From: a virus
IMG/VR virus record: IMGVR_UViG_3300025093_001722
Location: 1 to 36,915 of that record
Strand: one strand, 5' to 3'
Length of the DNA stretch: 36,915 nt
Under the pieces are notes generated by a model. The model was not told where the DNA came from. It saw only the letters and a list, made by a program, of their open reading frames with translations, and searched no databases. How positions within the stretch are numbered: the stretch's first letter is position 1; every line of letters starts with the position of its first letter. Shown piece by piece: positions 28,938 to 36,592 of this stretch. Made by a program: the position numbers and the translations under genes.

Positions 28938-29153
28938 TCAGTTCCAAAGCTGGATGCGTGGCTGTTTGGTTTCGCGGGTGTCCGGTGGTGGCGGCAGCGT
29001 GACCGGCGTTCCCTCTTTGAGCACCGGGCCTTGTTCTGCCAGATGCGGGTTGAGCGTGAGCGTTTGCTCGGTGATGGCGGCGGTTCTGCCGTACACGCGG
29101 TAGAGCAGAGCGTCTAACGTTTCGCCCTGGTGAGCGCGCACGACGCGGTTCAT
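28938..29153 (-). CDS. X: Tail protein gpX (LysM-like)
   Basis: 71 residues, equal to P2 gpX (67). RVVRAHQGETLDALLYRVYGRT, LTLNPHLAEQGPVLKEGTPVTLPP is the X family pattern with LysM-like arrangement. Its ATG overlaps the stop of L. Confidence 0.95.
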   Translation of the reverse strand: MNRVVRAHQGETLDALLYRVYGRTAAITEQTLTLNPHLAEQGPVLKEGTPVTLPPPPDTRETKQPRIQLWN

Positions 29154-29620
29154 ATCAGCTCGACCGTGGTGTGCGTGCGGCCGACGAGTTCAGCGATGGC
29201 CCAGCGGGCATCGGCGCGGTAGTCGTCTGCCGCGAGGTCTTTGGCTTCGCCGCGTTCGTCGCCTTTACCGGTGGCGGAGGCGTCGCGGTAGCGTTCTAGG
29301 AGATCCGCCTGTGCTTGTGCGTAGACGGCGCGGCGGTAGAGCAGCTGGAGATCGCCGGGGGTCTGCCAGTTTTCGACCGGTACTTCGTCAATCGTGGCGC
29401 GGCCGCTTTCCTGCTGTTCGGCTTGGTAGTCGGCCAACTGGCGGTTTACATCAGCCATGGCGGCGCGCAGCGATTGTGTTAGTCGCTTGGGCGTGACGCT
29501 GTGCACACGCTCTTCTTCACGGAAGTCGTTGGGGTTTATTTCTGGCCAAAAGCCGTTGTTGGCGATGGGCTCTAGCGTTGGGCTAGGTGGGTTAGTGCCG
29601 TGGGCGATCATGCTGGCCAC
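29150..29620 (-). CDS. L: Head completion protein gpL
   Basis: 156 residues. ANNGFWPEINPNDFREEERVHSVTPKRLTQSL, WQTPGDLQLLYRRAVYAQAQADLLERYRD and ADDYRADARWAIAELVGRTHTTVELI match P2 gpL (169). It completes DNA-filled heads and joins them to tails. There is a gap of about 95 nt between M and L, unusual for this tight operon, with no gene seen in it. Confidence 0.94.
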   Translation of the reverse strand: MASMIAHGTNPPSPTLEPIANNGFWPEINPNDFREEERVHSVTPKRLTQSLRAAMADVNRQLADYQAEQQESGRATIDEVPVENWQTPGDLQLLYRRAVYAQAQADLLERYRDASATGKGDERGEAKDLAADDYRADARWAIAELVGRTHTTVELI

Positions 29621-29716
29621 CTGTTAAGAAAGAAGGGGGTGGATCACTTCGCGCGAGGCTAAAAGCCCTTGCTTGGCGATGCCCCCTTGCCGTCGGGGTG
29701 CGACTCGGTTGGGTAG

Positions 29717-30397
29717 CTAGGCGCCTGCCTTGCCACCGGCGTTCTTGATTTGGCGTTCGAGCTGCTGAATGTCCTGCTTGACGCCAATTCGTTCATTGAG
29801 CGACAGCGCTTGCTTGAGCTGCTCGAGCGCGCCTTCGGGATCTTCTGCGGCGCGCAAGGCGTAGCCGTAGCTCTTGTGGAGCTTGGCCTTGATCTGGTCG
29901 TGCATGTCGTGGTCGCCGACCGTGGCGACGGTGCGCGCCATGACGTTGGCCAGGGCGTCGGCGTCTGCTTCCTCTTTTTCAAGCGATGCGCGGACGCCTT
30001 CGGCGATTTCTTCGGCGAGGATGCTGACGGTATCGCGCTCGTACTGGTCGGGCGTATCAATGCTGTGCTTCACGGCGTAGGCTCCAATTTCCAGCGCTTT
30101 TTCGAAGTCGCCCACGTCGATACACCAGACCATCATGGTCATGAGTACGTCGTCTTTTGCGCCGTTGCCTTCGCTCAGCACGCCGTTGATGTAGGGCATG
30201 AATTCGGGCAGCAATTCCCGCTTTTTCTCGATCTTTGCCTGGATCGACTTGATGGTTTTGAGGGTGCGGCGGGCCTCATACAGGGCGTGCGCGTGGAGTT
30301 CGTATTGCTCGCCTTGTTGCTGCTCGCCTGGCGTGGCAGCGCCCGCCGCTTTCGCGGCGGTCACTTGCTCGTAGTGTTTACGGGCTGGGCTTTTCAT
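29717..30397 (-). CDS. M: Terminase endonuclease subunit gpM
   Basis: 226 residues. SPARKHYEQVTAAKAAG, EQQQGEQYELHAHALYEARRTLKTIKSIQAKIEKKRELLPEF and VLMTMMVWCIDVGDFEKALEIG are the P2 gpM pattern. It is the small terminase subunit that cuts cos DNA with gpP. Confidence 0.95.
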   Translation of the reverse strand: MKSPARKHYEQVTAAKAAGAATPGEQQQGEQYELHAHALYEARRTLKTIKSIQAKIEKKRELLPEFMPYINGVLSEGNGAKDDVLMTMMVWCIDVGDFEKALEIGAYAVKHSIDTPDQYERDTVSILAEEIAEGVRASLEKEEADADALANVMARTVATVGDHDMHDQIKAKLHKSYGYALRAAEDPEGALEQLKQALSLNERIGVKQDIQQLERQIKNAGGKAGA

Positions 30398-30433
30398 CTA
30401 TTTCCCTTTTCAGCTAGCGGGTGGCTTTGCCGC

Positions 30434-31474
30434 TTATTCAGCGAATGTGATGTTTTCGACCAGGCAGCCGAAGCCGTAATCCTCGACAACATACGCGTCG
30501 TTTGAGGATTCGTAGTTTTCGATGCGCTTACGCTTGGGGTTGTCCATGACGTAGCGGCGGCGGCTGCCGCGTTGCCAGTAAAGCGACAGGTTGGCCAACG
30601 ATGTGATCAAGATAGAGCCGTCGGGAACGAACGGGGCACGTGCCGCTTGCAGACCGCCGACCCGCTTTTGACTGACGATCAGGTCTAGGGCGCGATTTTC
30701 CGTGGGGGTCTCGGCGTGCTGCTGGATCATGGGGAAATACTTATCCGCCAGCAGCTTGCGGCCCATGATGGCCACCAGCGCGGTGTCTTCGCGGTACCAG
30801 GGCTCGATCATTTCGTTGACGGCATCGAATACCAGGGCGTCGAGGTTGGCGTAGTCGCCGACAATCTTGTTGGGCTGCGTATCGTCAGCAGTACCATCGA
30901 TAACGATGGTGCCTGCTGTCTTCCCGCCTGTAAGCACTCGAGCCGGGGCGTTATCACGGTACTGCTGAAGCCAGCCCTTATTGACATCTTGCAACAACGG
31001 GTTGGCTGTGCGGTCGGTTTCGACGGCGGCACTGGTGCCGTTGAAGCCGATCATGATGCGGTCGAGCGCTTGGCGTTGGATGATTGCGTTGCGCACGCGG
31101 GCTTGAAAGTCGGGGAAGCGCGACCAGGCGTCCAGCTGGGCCCATCCGATGTGGGTGTCGAACTCAGTGCTTTCACATTCGTAGCTGTTATCGCTCAGCT
31201 CGGTGACGTTGCGTGTGGCACGGTCTTTATCTTCTACGTTTGTGCGCCCGGCGATGGGGCCGGAAATGCCGAGGCCAACCTTTTGGCCTTTGATTTCGTC
31301 AACGCCGACCATGTTGATCTGGCTCAGGAACTCGCTGGATTCCTGCATTTTGGTTTCGAGCGTTTGCTGAACGCTGGGCTCGACGTTGAACTGCTCGCTT
31401 GTGTTCTCGACGCCGTTTAGCTGGGCTAACCGTGCTTTGAACTGGTTTAAGGCTTTGCGGGTATCGTTGCGCAT
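30434..31474 (-). CDS. N: Major capsid protein gpN
   Basis: 346 residues, close to P2 gpN (357). MRNDTRKALNQFKARLAQLNGVE, SEFLSQINMVGVDEIKGQKVGLGISGPIAGRT, WAQLDAWSRFPDFQARVRNAI and a conserved GNLSLYWQRGSRRRYVMDNPKR-like end are P2 capsid family segments (HK97 fold). The mature N terminus is removed by gpO in P2; a matching cleavage site was not sought. Confidence 0.96.
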   Translation of the reverse strand: MRNDTRKALNQFKARLAQLNGVENTSEQFNVEPSVQQTLETKMQESSEFLSQINMVGVDEIKGQKVGLGISGPIAGRTNVEDKDRATRNVTELSDNSYECESTEFDTHIGWAQLDAWSRFPDFQARVRNAIIQRQALDRIMIGFNGTSAAVETDRTANPLLQDVNKGWLQQYRDNAPARVLTGGKTAGTIVIDGTADDTQPNKIVGDYANLDALVFDAVNEMIEPWYREDTALVAIMGRKLLADKYFPMIQQHAETPTENRALDLIVSQKRVGGLQAARAPFVPDGSILITSLANLSLYWQRGSRRRYVMDNPKRKRIENYESSNDAYVVEDYGFGCLVENITFAE

Positions 31475-31530
31475 TGTGTATCCCTTGAATTTAGTGGCGG
31501 TGGCCCTGGTGGCTACTGGTTGTCTAGCGT

Positions 31531-32343
31531 TTAGCAGTCGGTTAGCTGTTCGGCGTTACCGGTGGCCGGTGTGCGCGGCGGCGTATCTGGGGTGCTGTCG
31601 AGCTTGGCGTAAAGCTCATCGAAGCGTTTTTGCAGTGCCGAATGATCGGCTTGCAGTTGGCTGAATTGATCGGCAGTAGGGCGGTTTTCCAGTTCATCGG
31701 CCAGGGCGTTGTAGTGCTCGGCGACCACTTCCAGCGTGCCTTCTAGCTCTGCGCGGAAGGCTTCGAAACCTTTAGTGGTTTTGGTGTCGTGGCGTTTGAA
31801 CAGGCTGGCGATCTTGGCTTTCAGGCCCTCGGCGGCCGGTGGCTTCTCTTCGCTGAAATCCAGCACGACTTCGACCGCTTCGCTGAACAGGTTGCCTTCG
31901 TGCTGCTTGCGGCTGGCCAGCGGGGAGCCTTTGCCCGCTTCGCGGCTGAACTTGATCATCTCGGTGCCGAGCGATGCGGGGGAGTCGGTGACGGCTAGGC
32001 CTTCCAGGTACGCTTCGCCGGTGTCGCCAAACGATGGGTTGACCTCGATGGAGCTGTAGACCTTTTGGCGCTTTTTGTTCATCGCCTTGAGTTCGTCGGT
32101 GGGGTCGATCTCGGCGAACAGGGCCAGCTTGCCGTCTTCTACTTCGCGGGCTTCTACCGAGAGCACATCGCCGAGGGCGTTGAAGACGCTGTCGGCGGTC
32201 AGGCCGCGAATGTGCTCCATCCACACGCGGGCACCGTACTTTTTCGGGTCATAGTTGGCGGCCATTTGTTCGATCCATTCGCGCTGGATCTCGCGGCCGT
32301 CGGTGGTTGCGCCTTCGGTGGCGACGCGGAATGACTTGGGCAT
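31531..32343 (-). CDS. O: Capsid scaffold/protease gpO
   Basis: 270 residues (P2 gpO 284). SFRVATEGATTDGREIQREWIEQMAANYDPKKYGARVWMEHIRG is the start of the serine protease part, with D, H and S residues in the usual areas (H43-type MEHIRG; AVTDSPASLG near 114). The C-terminal third is a helical scaffolding region (ALADELENRPTADQFSQLQADHSALQKRFDELYAKL). It directs capsid assembly and cleaves gpN and gpO. It is divergent from P. Confidence 0.95.
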   Translation of the reverse strand: MPKSFRVATEGATTDGREIQREWIEQMAANYDPKKYGARVWMEHIRGLTADSVFNALGDVLSVEAREVEDGKLALFAEIDPTDELKAMNKKRQKVYSSIEVNPSFGDTGEAYLEGLAVTDSPASLGTEMIKFSREAGKGSPLASRKQHEGNLFSEAVEVVLDFSEEKPPAAEGLKAKIASLFKRHDTKTTKGFEAFRAELEGTLEVVAEHYNALADELENRPTADQFSQLQADHSALQKRFDELYAKLDSTPDTPPRTPATGNAEQLTDC

Positions 32344-32417
32344 GTTGGGCTTCCTGAGCGGGTGGCTGTTCGTGTGGGCTCAGGTTCCGCGTGTAGCGCG
32401 TTTGGCTCAACGCTTTG

Positions 32418-32441
32418 GCGTTGTGCGGGGTTGGTAAGACA
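32418..32441. promoter_or_regulatory. Candidate Ogr-type element between O and P
   Basis: The same GCGTTGTGCG-N11-ACA unit (minus-strand reading TGT-N14-ACAACGC) lies between the divergent O and P genes: TGT at 32441-32439, ACA at 32424-32422. The centre is 88 nt from the O ATG and 56 nt from the P ATG. One dyad may serve both promoters. Confidence 0.55.
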
Positions 32442-32487
32442 AGCCACGGCAGGCGTGGGCTTCGCGCGCGGCGGGTACGCTGGCGGC

Positions 32488-34278
32488 ATGACGACGACAG
32501 CCCCCACTCCGATATTGAGCGCCGAGGAATCGCCGCGTATGACCGCCCGCCATCTCTACTGGCAGGGGTGGCGAGTCGCGCGTATTGCTGAGGTGATTAA
32601 CGAAAAAGCCGCGACGGTGCATAGCTGGAAGGCGCGCGACCGTTGGGAAGATGCCACGCCCATCGAGCGAGTAGAACACTCGCTGGAGGCGCGAATGGTT
32701 CAATTGGTGGCCAAACCGAAAAAAGAGCCGGGCGACTTTAAAGAGATTGATTTGCTTGGTCGCCAACTGGAGCGCCTGGCTAGGATTCGGAAGTATGACG
32801 AAACCGGGCGCGAAGGAGACTTAAACCCCAACATCGAGGCGCGCAACGCTGGGCCGAAGAAGAAGCCACGTCGAAACTCTTTGACTGAGGAGCTAATGGA
32901 GGCGTTGGAAGTCGCCTTCTTGGATTCACTGTTCGAGTATCAAAAGGTGTGGTTAGAGGCGGGGCATAAGCACCGCATTCGTAACATCCTCAAAAGCCGC
33001 CAGATTGGCGCAACGTGGTTTTTTGCGCGTGAAGCCATCGTGGATGCGTTCAAAACCGGGCGTAACAAGATCTTTCTTTCTGCCAGCCGTGCCCAGGCTC
33101 ATATCTTCCGTAACTACATCGTTCAGTTCGTCAAAGAGGTGTGCGATGTCGAGCTGAAGGGCGACCCGATTGTTTTGGATAACGGCGCCGAGCTGCACTT
33201 CCTGGGCACCAACAGCAAAACCGCCCAGGGCTATCACGGTGACGTTTATCTGGATGAGTATTTCTGGATTCATCGCTTTGCTGAGTTCCGCAAAGTCACC
33301 AGCGGCATGGCCATGCACAAGAAGTGGCGGCAGACGTATTTTTCGACACCTTCCAGCGTTGGCCACGAGGGATACCCGTTCTGGAATGGGGATCTGTTCA
33401 ACAAGCGCCGCAAGAAGAGCGAGCGCGCCGAGTTCGATGTCAGCCACGAAACATTGAAAAACGGCAAGCTGTGCCCGGATGGGCACTGGCGGCAGATCGT
33501 GACCGTGCTGGATGCGATGGAAGGCGGCTGTGATCTGTTCGACCTCGATCAGCTGCGCATGGAGTATTCGCCGGAGGAGTTCGACAACCTGCTGATGTGC
33601 GGGTTTGTCGATGACTCACAAAGTGCGTTCCCGCTGGCCACGATGAAAGCGTGCATGGTGGATAGTTGGGAAGTGTGGGACGACTACCGGCCATTTGCGC
33701 CGCGCCCGGTGGGTGATCGGGAGGTGTGGATTGGTTACGACCCGACCGGGCAGGGCGAGGATGGCGACGGCGCGGGGCTGGTGGTGGTTCTTCCCGCGCG
33801 TACTCGTGAGGAAAAGCACCGGGTATTGGAGCGGCACCGGCTCAAAGGTCAGGACTACGAAGATCAAGCCGCGTTCATCGAGTCGTTCCGCGACAAATAC
33901 ACGATTGGCCATATCGGCATCGATACCACCGGCATTGGCGGCGCGGTGGCTGAGCATGTTGAGAAGTGGTTCCCGACCGTGGTTCGCTACCGTTACGACG
34001 TCGCGCTCAAAACCTCAATGGTGCTCCAGGCTCAGCAGATCATGCGCAAAGACCGCTTGGAGTTCGATGCCGGTTGGTCGGATCTCGCCGCGTCGTTCAT
34101 GTGTATCAAAAAGGAGCTGACCGGCTCTGGCCGCCAATTCACCTATGTATCGGGTCGCAACAAGGCGACCGGCCACGCGGATCTCGCGTGGGCAACGATG
34201 CACGCCTTACATTTTGAGCCTATCGACGGCCCGGCCAACGAAGGCGCTGGGCAATCCCTAATGGAGATGTACGAATGA
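32488..34278 (+). CDS. P: Terminase ATPase subunit gpP
   Basis: 596 residues from ATG 32488, matching P2 gpP (590); a longer frame upstream to 32362 would cover the divergent promoter region. RHLYWQGWRVARIAEVINEKAATVHSWK (quoted in part: YWQGWRVARIAEVINEK) is an N-terminal helix-turn-helix. The ATPase has a Walker A-like KSRQIGATW (169-177) and Walker B VYLDEYFW (253-260). The nuclease-like C-terminal part has WIGYDPTGQGEDGDGAGLVVV (D residues) and HIGIDTTGIGG. It packages DNA from cos with gpM. The stop overlaps the Q start (ATGA). Confidence 0.96.
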   Translation: MTTTAPTPILSAEESPRMTARHLYWQGWRVARIAEVINEKAATVHSWKARDRWEDATPIERVEHSLEARMVQLVAKPKKEPGDFKEIDLLGRQLERLARIRKYDETGREGDLNPNIEARNAGPKKKPRRNSLTEELMEALEVAFLDSLFEYQKVWLEAGHKHRIRNILKSRQIGATWFFAREAIVDAFKTGRNKIFLSASRAQAHIFRNYIVQFVKEVCDVELKGDPIVLDNGAELHFLGTNSKTAQGYHGDVYLDEYFWIHRFAEFRKVTSGMAMHKKWRQTYFSTPSSVGHEGYPFWNGDLFNKRRKKSERAEFDVSHETLKNGKLCPDGHWRQIVTVLDAMEGGCDLFDLDQLRMEYSPEEFDNLLMCGFVDDSQSAFPLATMKACMVDSWEVWDDYRPFAPRPVGDREVWIGYDPTGQGEDGDGAGLVVVLPARTREEKHRVLERHRLKGQDYEDQAAFIESFRDKYTIGHIGIDTTGIGGAVAEHVEKWFPTVVRYRYDVALKTSMVLQAQQIMRKDRLEFDAGWSDLAASFMCIKKELTGSGRQFTYVSGRNKATGHADLAWATMHALHFEPIDGPANEGAGQSLMEMYE

Positions 34279-35336
34279 CAACGACCGCTGCGGCTAAGCC
34301 GCGTATTCGCGTGCCCGCCTATCAGACTGAAACGGCCGCCCCAGCGGTGGCCACTGACAATGGGCGGATGGAGGCGTTCACCTTTGGCGACCCTGAGCCG
34401 GTCACCAGCATGCGTGACGTTTGGTATGAAGGCGTCTGGTTGACGCCGGATGAGTGGTACGAGCCGCCGATCCCTTTGAGCATTCTAGCCAAGAGCTATC
34501 GTGCGACCCCACACCACGGCAGCGCCATGCAAGTGAAGCGGAACATCTTGCTAAAAACGTTTGTGCCTCACCCGCTGCTAAGCCGTCGTGCGTTTAGCGC
34601 GCTCGCTCTTGATTACCTGGTGTTCGGCAACGGGTACCTGGAGGAGGTGAGAGGGCGGCTAGGGCGCTTGCTAGGGTTACAGCACCGCTCGGCCAAGTAC
34701 ATGCGGCGCGGTGATGAGGATCGGTACTGGTGGAATCCCAACTATATGGAGCGCGTGGAACTGCCAAAAGGGCGGACCATCCACCTGTTGGAGCCCGATA
34801 TCGACCAGACCATCTATGGGGTGCCGGACTATATCGGCAGCCTGCAAAGCGCCTGGTTGAATGAGAGCGCGACACTGTTCCGGCGCCGGTACTATCTGAA
34901 CGGTTCTCACGCGGGATTCATCATGTACGTGAACGACCCCGCCCACGATCAGAAAGACATCGACGCGATGCGTAAAGCGCTGAAAGAGAGCAAGGGGCCG
35001 GGCAACTTCCGGAACCTGTTTCTTTACTCCCCCAGGGGCAAGAAGGACGGCGTTCAGATCATCCCAGTATCGGAAGTGGCCGCCAAAGATGAGTTCTACA
35101 ACATCAAGAACATCACCCGCGACGATCAGTTGGCAGGCCATCGCATCCCGCCCCAGTTGATGGGCATCATTCCGCAAAACACCGGGGGGTTTGGCGACAT
35201 CGAAAAGGCAGCGCGGGTGTTCGTAGCCAATGAACTGGAACCGCTGCAGGCGACGATGAGAGAGATCAACGAGCACGTTGGTGAAGAGGTAGTGAAGTTC
35301 GACCCCTACCGACTGGATGACCCTAACGCAGAGTGA
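34275..35336 (+). CDS. Q: Portal protein gpQ
   Basis: 353 residues (P2 gpQ 344). EAFTFGDPEPVTSMRDVWYEGVWLTPDEWYEPPIPLS, HHGSAMQVKRNIL, FRRRYYLNGSHAGFIMY and DQLAGHRIPPQLMGI are portal-family segments. It forms the dodecameric portal. Last gene of the P-Q rightward unit and followed by a strong terminator. Confidence 0.96.
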   Translation: MTTTAAAKPRIRVPAYQTETAAPAVATDNGRMEAFTFGDPEPVTSMRDVWYEGVWLTPDEWYEPPIPLSILAKSYRATPHHGSAMQVKRNILLKTFVPHPLLSRRAFSALALDYLVFGNGYLEEVRGRLGRLLGLQHRSAKYMRRGDEDRYWWNPNYMERVELPKGRTIHLLEPDIDQTIYGVPDYIGSLQSAWLNESATLFRRRYYLNGSHAGFIMYVNDPAHDQKDIDAMRKALKESKGPGNFRNLFLYSPRGKKDGVQIIPVSEVAAKDEFYNIKNITRDDQLAGHRIPPQLMGIIPQNTGGFGDIEKAARVFVANELEPLQATMREINEHVGEEVVKFDPYRLDDPNAE

Positions 35337-35353
35337 AACAAGCCACTGAACGC

Positions 35354-35378
35354 AGCCGCCCACTGGGGCGGCTTTTTT
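35354..35378 (+). terminator. Rho-independent terminator after Q
   Basis: Stem AGCCGCCC/GGGCGGCT with loop ACTG followed by six T residues, 18 nt after the Q stop. Confidence 0.9.
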
Positions 35379-35379
35379 G

Positions 35380-35711
35380 TGCGCGCATACGTGAAGCAGG
35401 TTTTTGAGTGAGTCGTATTAGTCTTATGATTAGCTCTATTATTCGCTACAAGCGACGCAATTCTAAGCCTGTCCCGACCACACGAAAGCCTAGAACGTTC
35501 CTTGTGAGGGCTGTACGGCCCGCCTGCCCACCCACGGCGACGACCCACGCCGCGCCATCGTCACCCCGCCCCGCCCGCGCGCTAAATGTGGTGGTTTTTA
35601 TGCACCCTTGCAGCAGCTGCTCAGGCCGCGTCACTACTGGGCGGCAAGGAGGTTTTAAAGGACTATTTTTTCATGCGTTTTCATGCGCGTTTATGCACTT
35701 TTTGGCAGCGA
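35380..35711. other. Non-coding region between Q and the right-end gene
   Basis: About 330 bases without a convincing gene. It contains a T7-promoter-like 14-mer (35407-35420, minus strand), the candidate cos site (35557-35575) and, near 35650-35720, short repeats of CATGCG. Some frames are open but the predicted peptides look like translated non-coding DNA. Confidence 0.5.
35557..35575 (-). other. Candidate cos site
   Basis: On the minus strand GGCGGGGCGGGGTGACGAT. As I recall it, the P2 19-nt cohesive end is GGCGAGGCGGGGAAAGCAC; 13 of 19 positions match, 11 of the first 12. It lies in the stretch past the end of Q, the place of cos in P2, and near att, as in phiCTX. No direct evidence of cutting. 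Confidence 0.45.
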
Positions 35712-35978
35712 TTAGCGAGGTGGTGGGGTGAAGTGCGAAGCGAGCAGATTCAAGATGGCTTTGCGGTGAGCTTCCCAGGTGCGTTCATCCATCAAGTGGT
35801 CAATGACGTGTGGCATTTCAGCGTAGGTCAGCCAGAGTTCGACTGTATCGGAGGGAGTGAGGCCGATCTTAGCGCCTTGGAATTGATGGCGTATCTCAAA
35901 GACGATGGTCGGTTCGCCGGTCGGTGTTTGCCGTATTGAGTAACGAAACCGCTTTATCTTTTGATTAGCAGATGCCAT
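35712..35978 (-). CDS. Right-end phage hypothetical protein
   Basis: 88 residues from ATG 35978, with AAGG upstream; an earlier ATG at 36044 is in frame. The product has a beta-rich first part (KIKRFRYSIRQTPTGEPTIVFEIRHQFQGAKIGLTPSD) and a helical end (ERTWEAHRKAILNLLASHF). No known family. It lies alone between cos and att, where P2-type phages carry lysogenic conversion or exclusion genes (for example the phiCTX cytotoxin gene is near att). Antisense frames are also open but look less protein-like. Confidence 0.55.
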   Translation of the reverse strand: MASANQKIKRFRYSIRQTPTGEPTIVFEIRHQFQGAKIGLTPSDTVELWLTYAEMPHVIDHLMDERTWEAHRKAILNLLASHFTPPPR

Positions 35979-36102
35979 AAATAATGCCTTAAATGCTGCG
36001 TAGTTCCTTTCTATAAACCATTGTTTTACATTGGACGGTATCACCAGTTTTGCATAGTTCTTTTTTTAATAAATCTCTGTTTGCTATATAAAATTGAGTT
36101 AT

Positions 36103-36147
36103 CTTGTAATCAGTAGGTCCCGGGTTCGACTCCTGGTGTCGGCACCA
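36103..36147 (+). other. attR: att site: 3' half of tRNA-Thr(TGT)
   Basis: The 45 nt from the anticodon loop to CCA: TTGTAATC with anticodon TGT, variable region, T stem CCGGG/CCTGG around TTCGACT, acceptor strand TGTCGGC, discriminator A and CCA. The preceding DNA is AT-rich with no D arm or 5' acceptor strand, so this is a partial copy. Phages that integrate in tRNA genes leave such copies, with the intact gene at the other end. No second copy lies in the window; the other att must be left of base 1. Confidence 0.88.
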
Positions 36148-36186
36148 CTTAAGTGGTTGATAAGCAAAGCATTTGAGACAGTGACT

Positions 36187-36211
36187 AAGCCGCCTTTCGA
36201 GGCGGCTTTTT
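36187..36211 (+). terminator. Terminator following the tRNA-Thr remnant
   Basis: Stem AAGCCGCC/GGCGGCTT with loop TTTCGA and a T run, 40 nt after the CCA. Probably the original terminator of the host tRNA operon. Confidence 0.85.
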
Positions 36212-36224
36212 CGTATGTGTCCAT

Positions 36225-36249
36225 AAAGTGTCCAACGGTTGGACACTTT
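36225..36249. promoter_or_regulatory. Perfect inverted repeat, possible integrase arm sites
   Basis: AAAGTGTCCAA-CGG-TTGGACACTTT, an 11-bp arm, with a further TGTCCA at 36218-36223. It sits between the tRNA end and the integrase remnant. TGTCCA/TGGACA words resemble the arm-type Int sites of P2, as I recall them. A terminator for the remnant is an alternative. Confidence 0.5.
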
Positions 36250-36262
36250 TACCCGGTAGCTT

Positions 36263-36592
36263 TCATCCCTGCATGGCGAGGGGGTTGAGCTTGGCCGCTT
36301 CCTCTAGGTGGTCTGGTGCAAAGTGCGCATAGCGCATGGTCATGGTGATCGACTGATGACCGAGTATCTGTTGTAGCACCAGGATGTTTCCCCCGTTCAT
36401 CATAAAGTGACTCGCGAACGTGTGACGTAGTACGTGGGTTAACTGTCCTTCCGGTAGTTCTATCTTGAGTTTCTTTATGCCTCTATCCCCCTCGGACAGC
36501 GAGCAAGGCGTGTGGGGTCTGCACAAAATAAAATATAGAAAGCTATGACAAGCGCGGTTTGTAATAAAGAGTGATGAATACTCCCACTTCAC
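36263..36592 (-). pseudogene. C-terminal fragment of a second P2-type integrase
   Basis: The open frame from GTG 36592 encodes 109 residues, but only the last 80 or so belong to a P2-type integrase: ELPEGQLTHVLRHTFASHFMMNGG (box II HxLRHTF, quoted in part) and LGHQSITMTMRYAHFAPDHLEEA with the nucleophile Tyr in MRYAHF. The first 25 residues are unlike integrases, so the first three quarters of the gene are lost. It is a different integrase from that at 405-1553. It marks the remnant of another element at the same tRNA-Thr, now in the DNA flanking the prophage. Confidence 0.85.

Noticed and set aside
29621-29716. Possible terminator or small gene between M and L
   Set aside because: Only a weak CCCC/GGGG pairing without T run and no open frame with a ribosome site.
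35586-35939. Rightward open frame with an AAAGGA site before an internal ATG, antisense to the right-end gene
   Set aside because: The product is rich in Cys, His and Trp without domain-like pattern; the opposite strand gives a better-balanced protein.
36103-36147. Functional tRNA-Thr gene
   Set aside because: The 5' acceptor strand, D arm and most of the anticodon stem are absent; only the 3' half is present.
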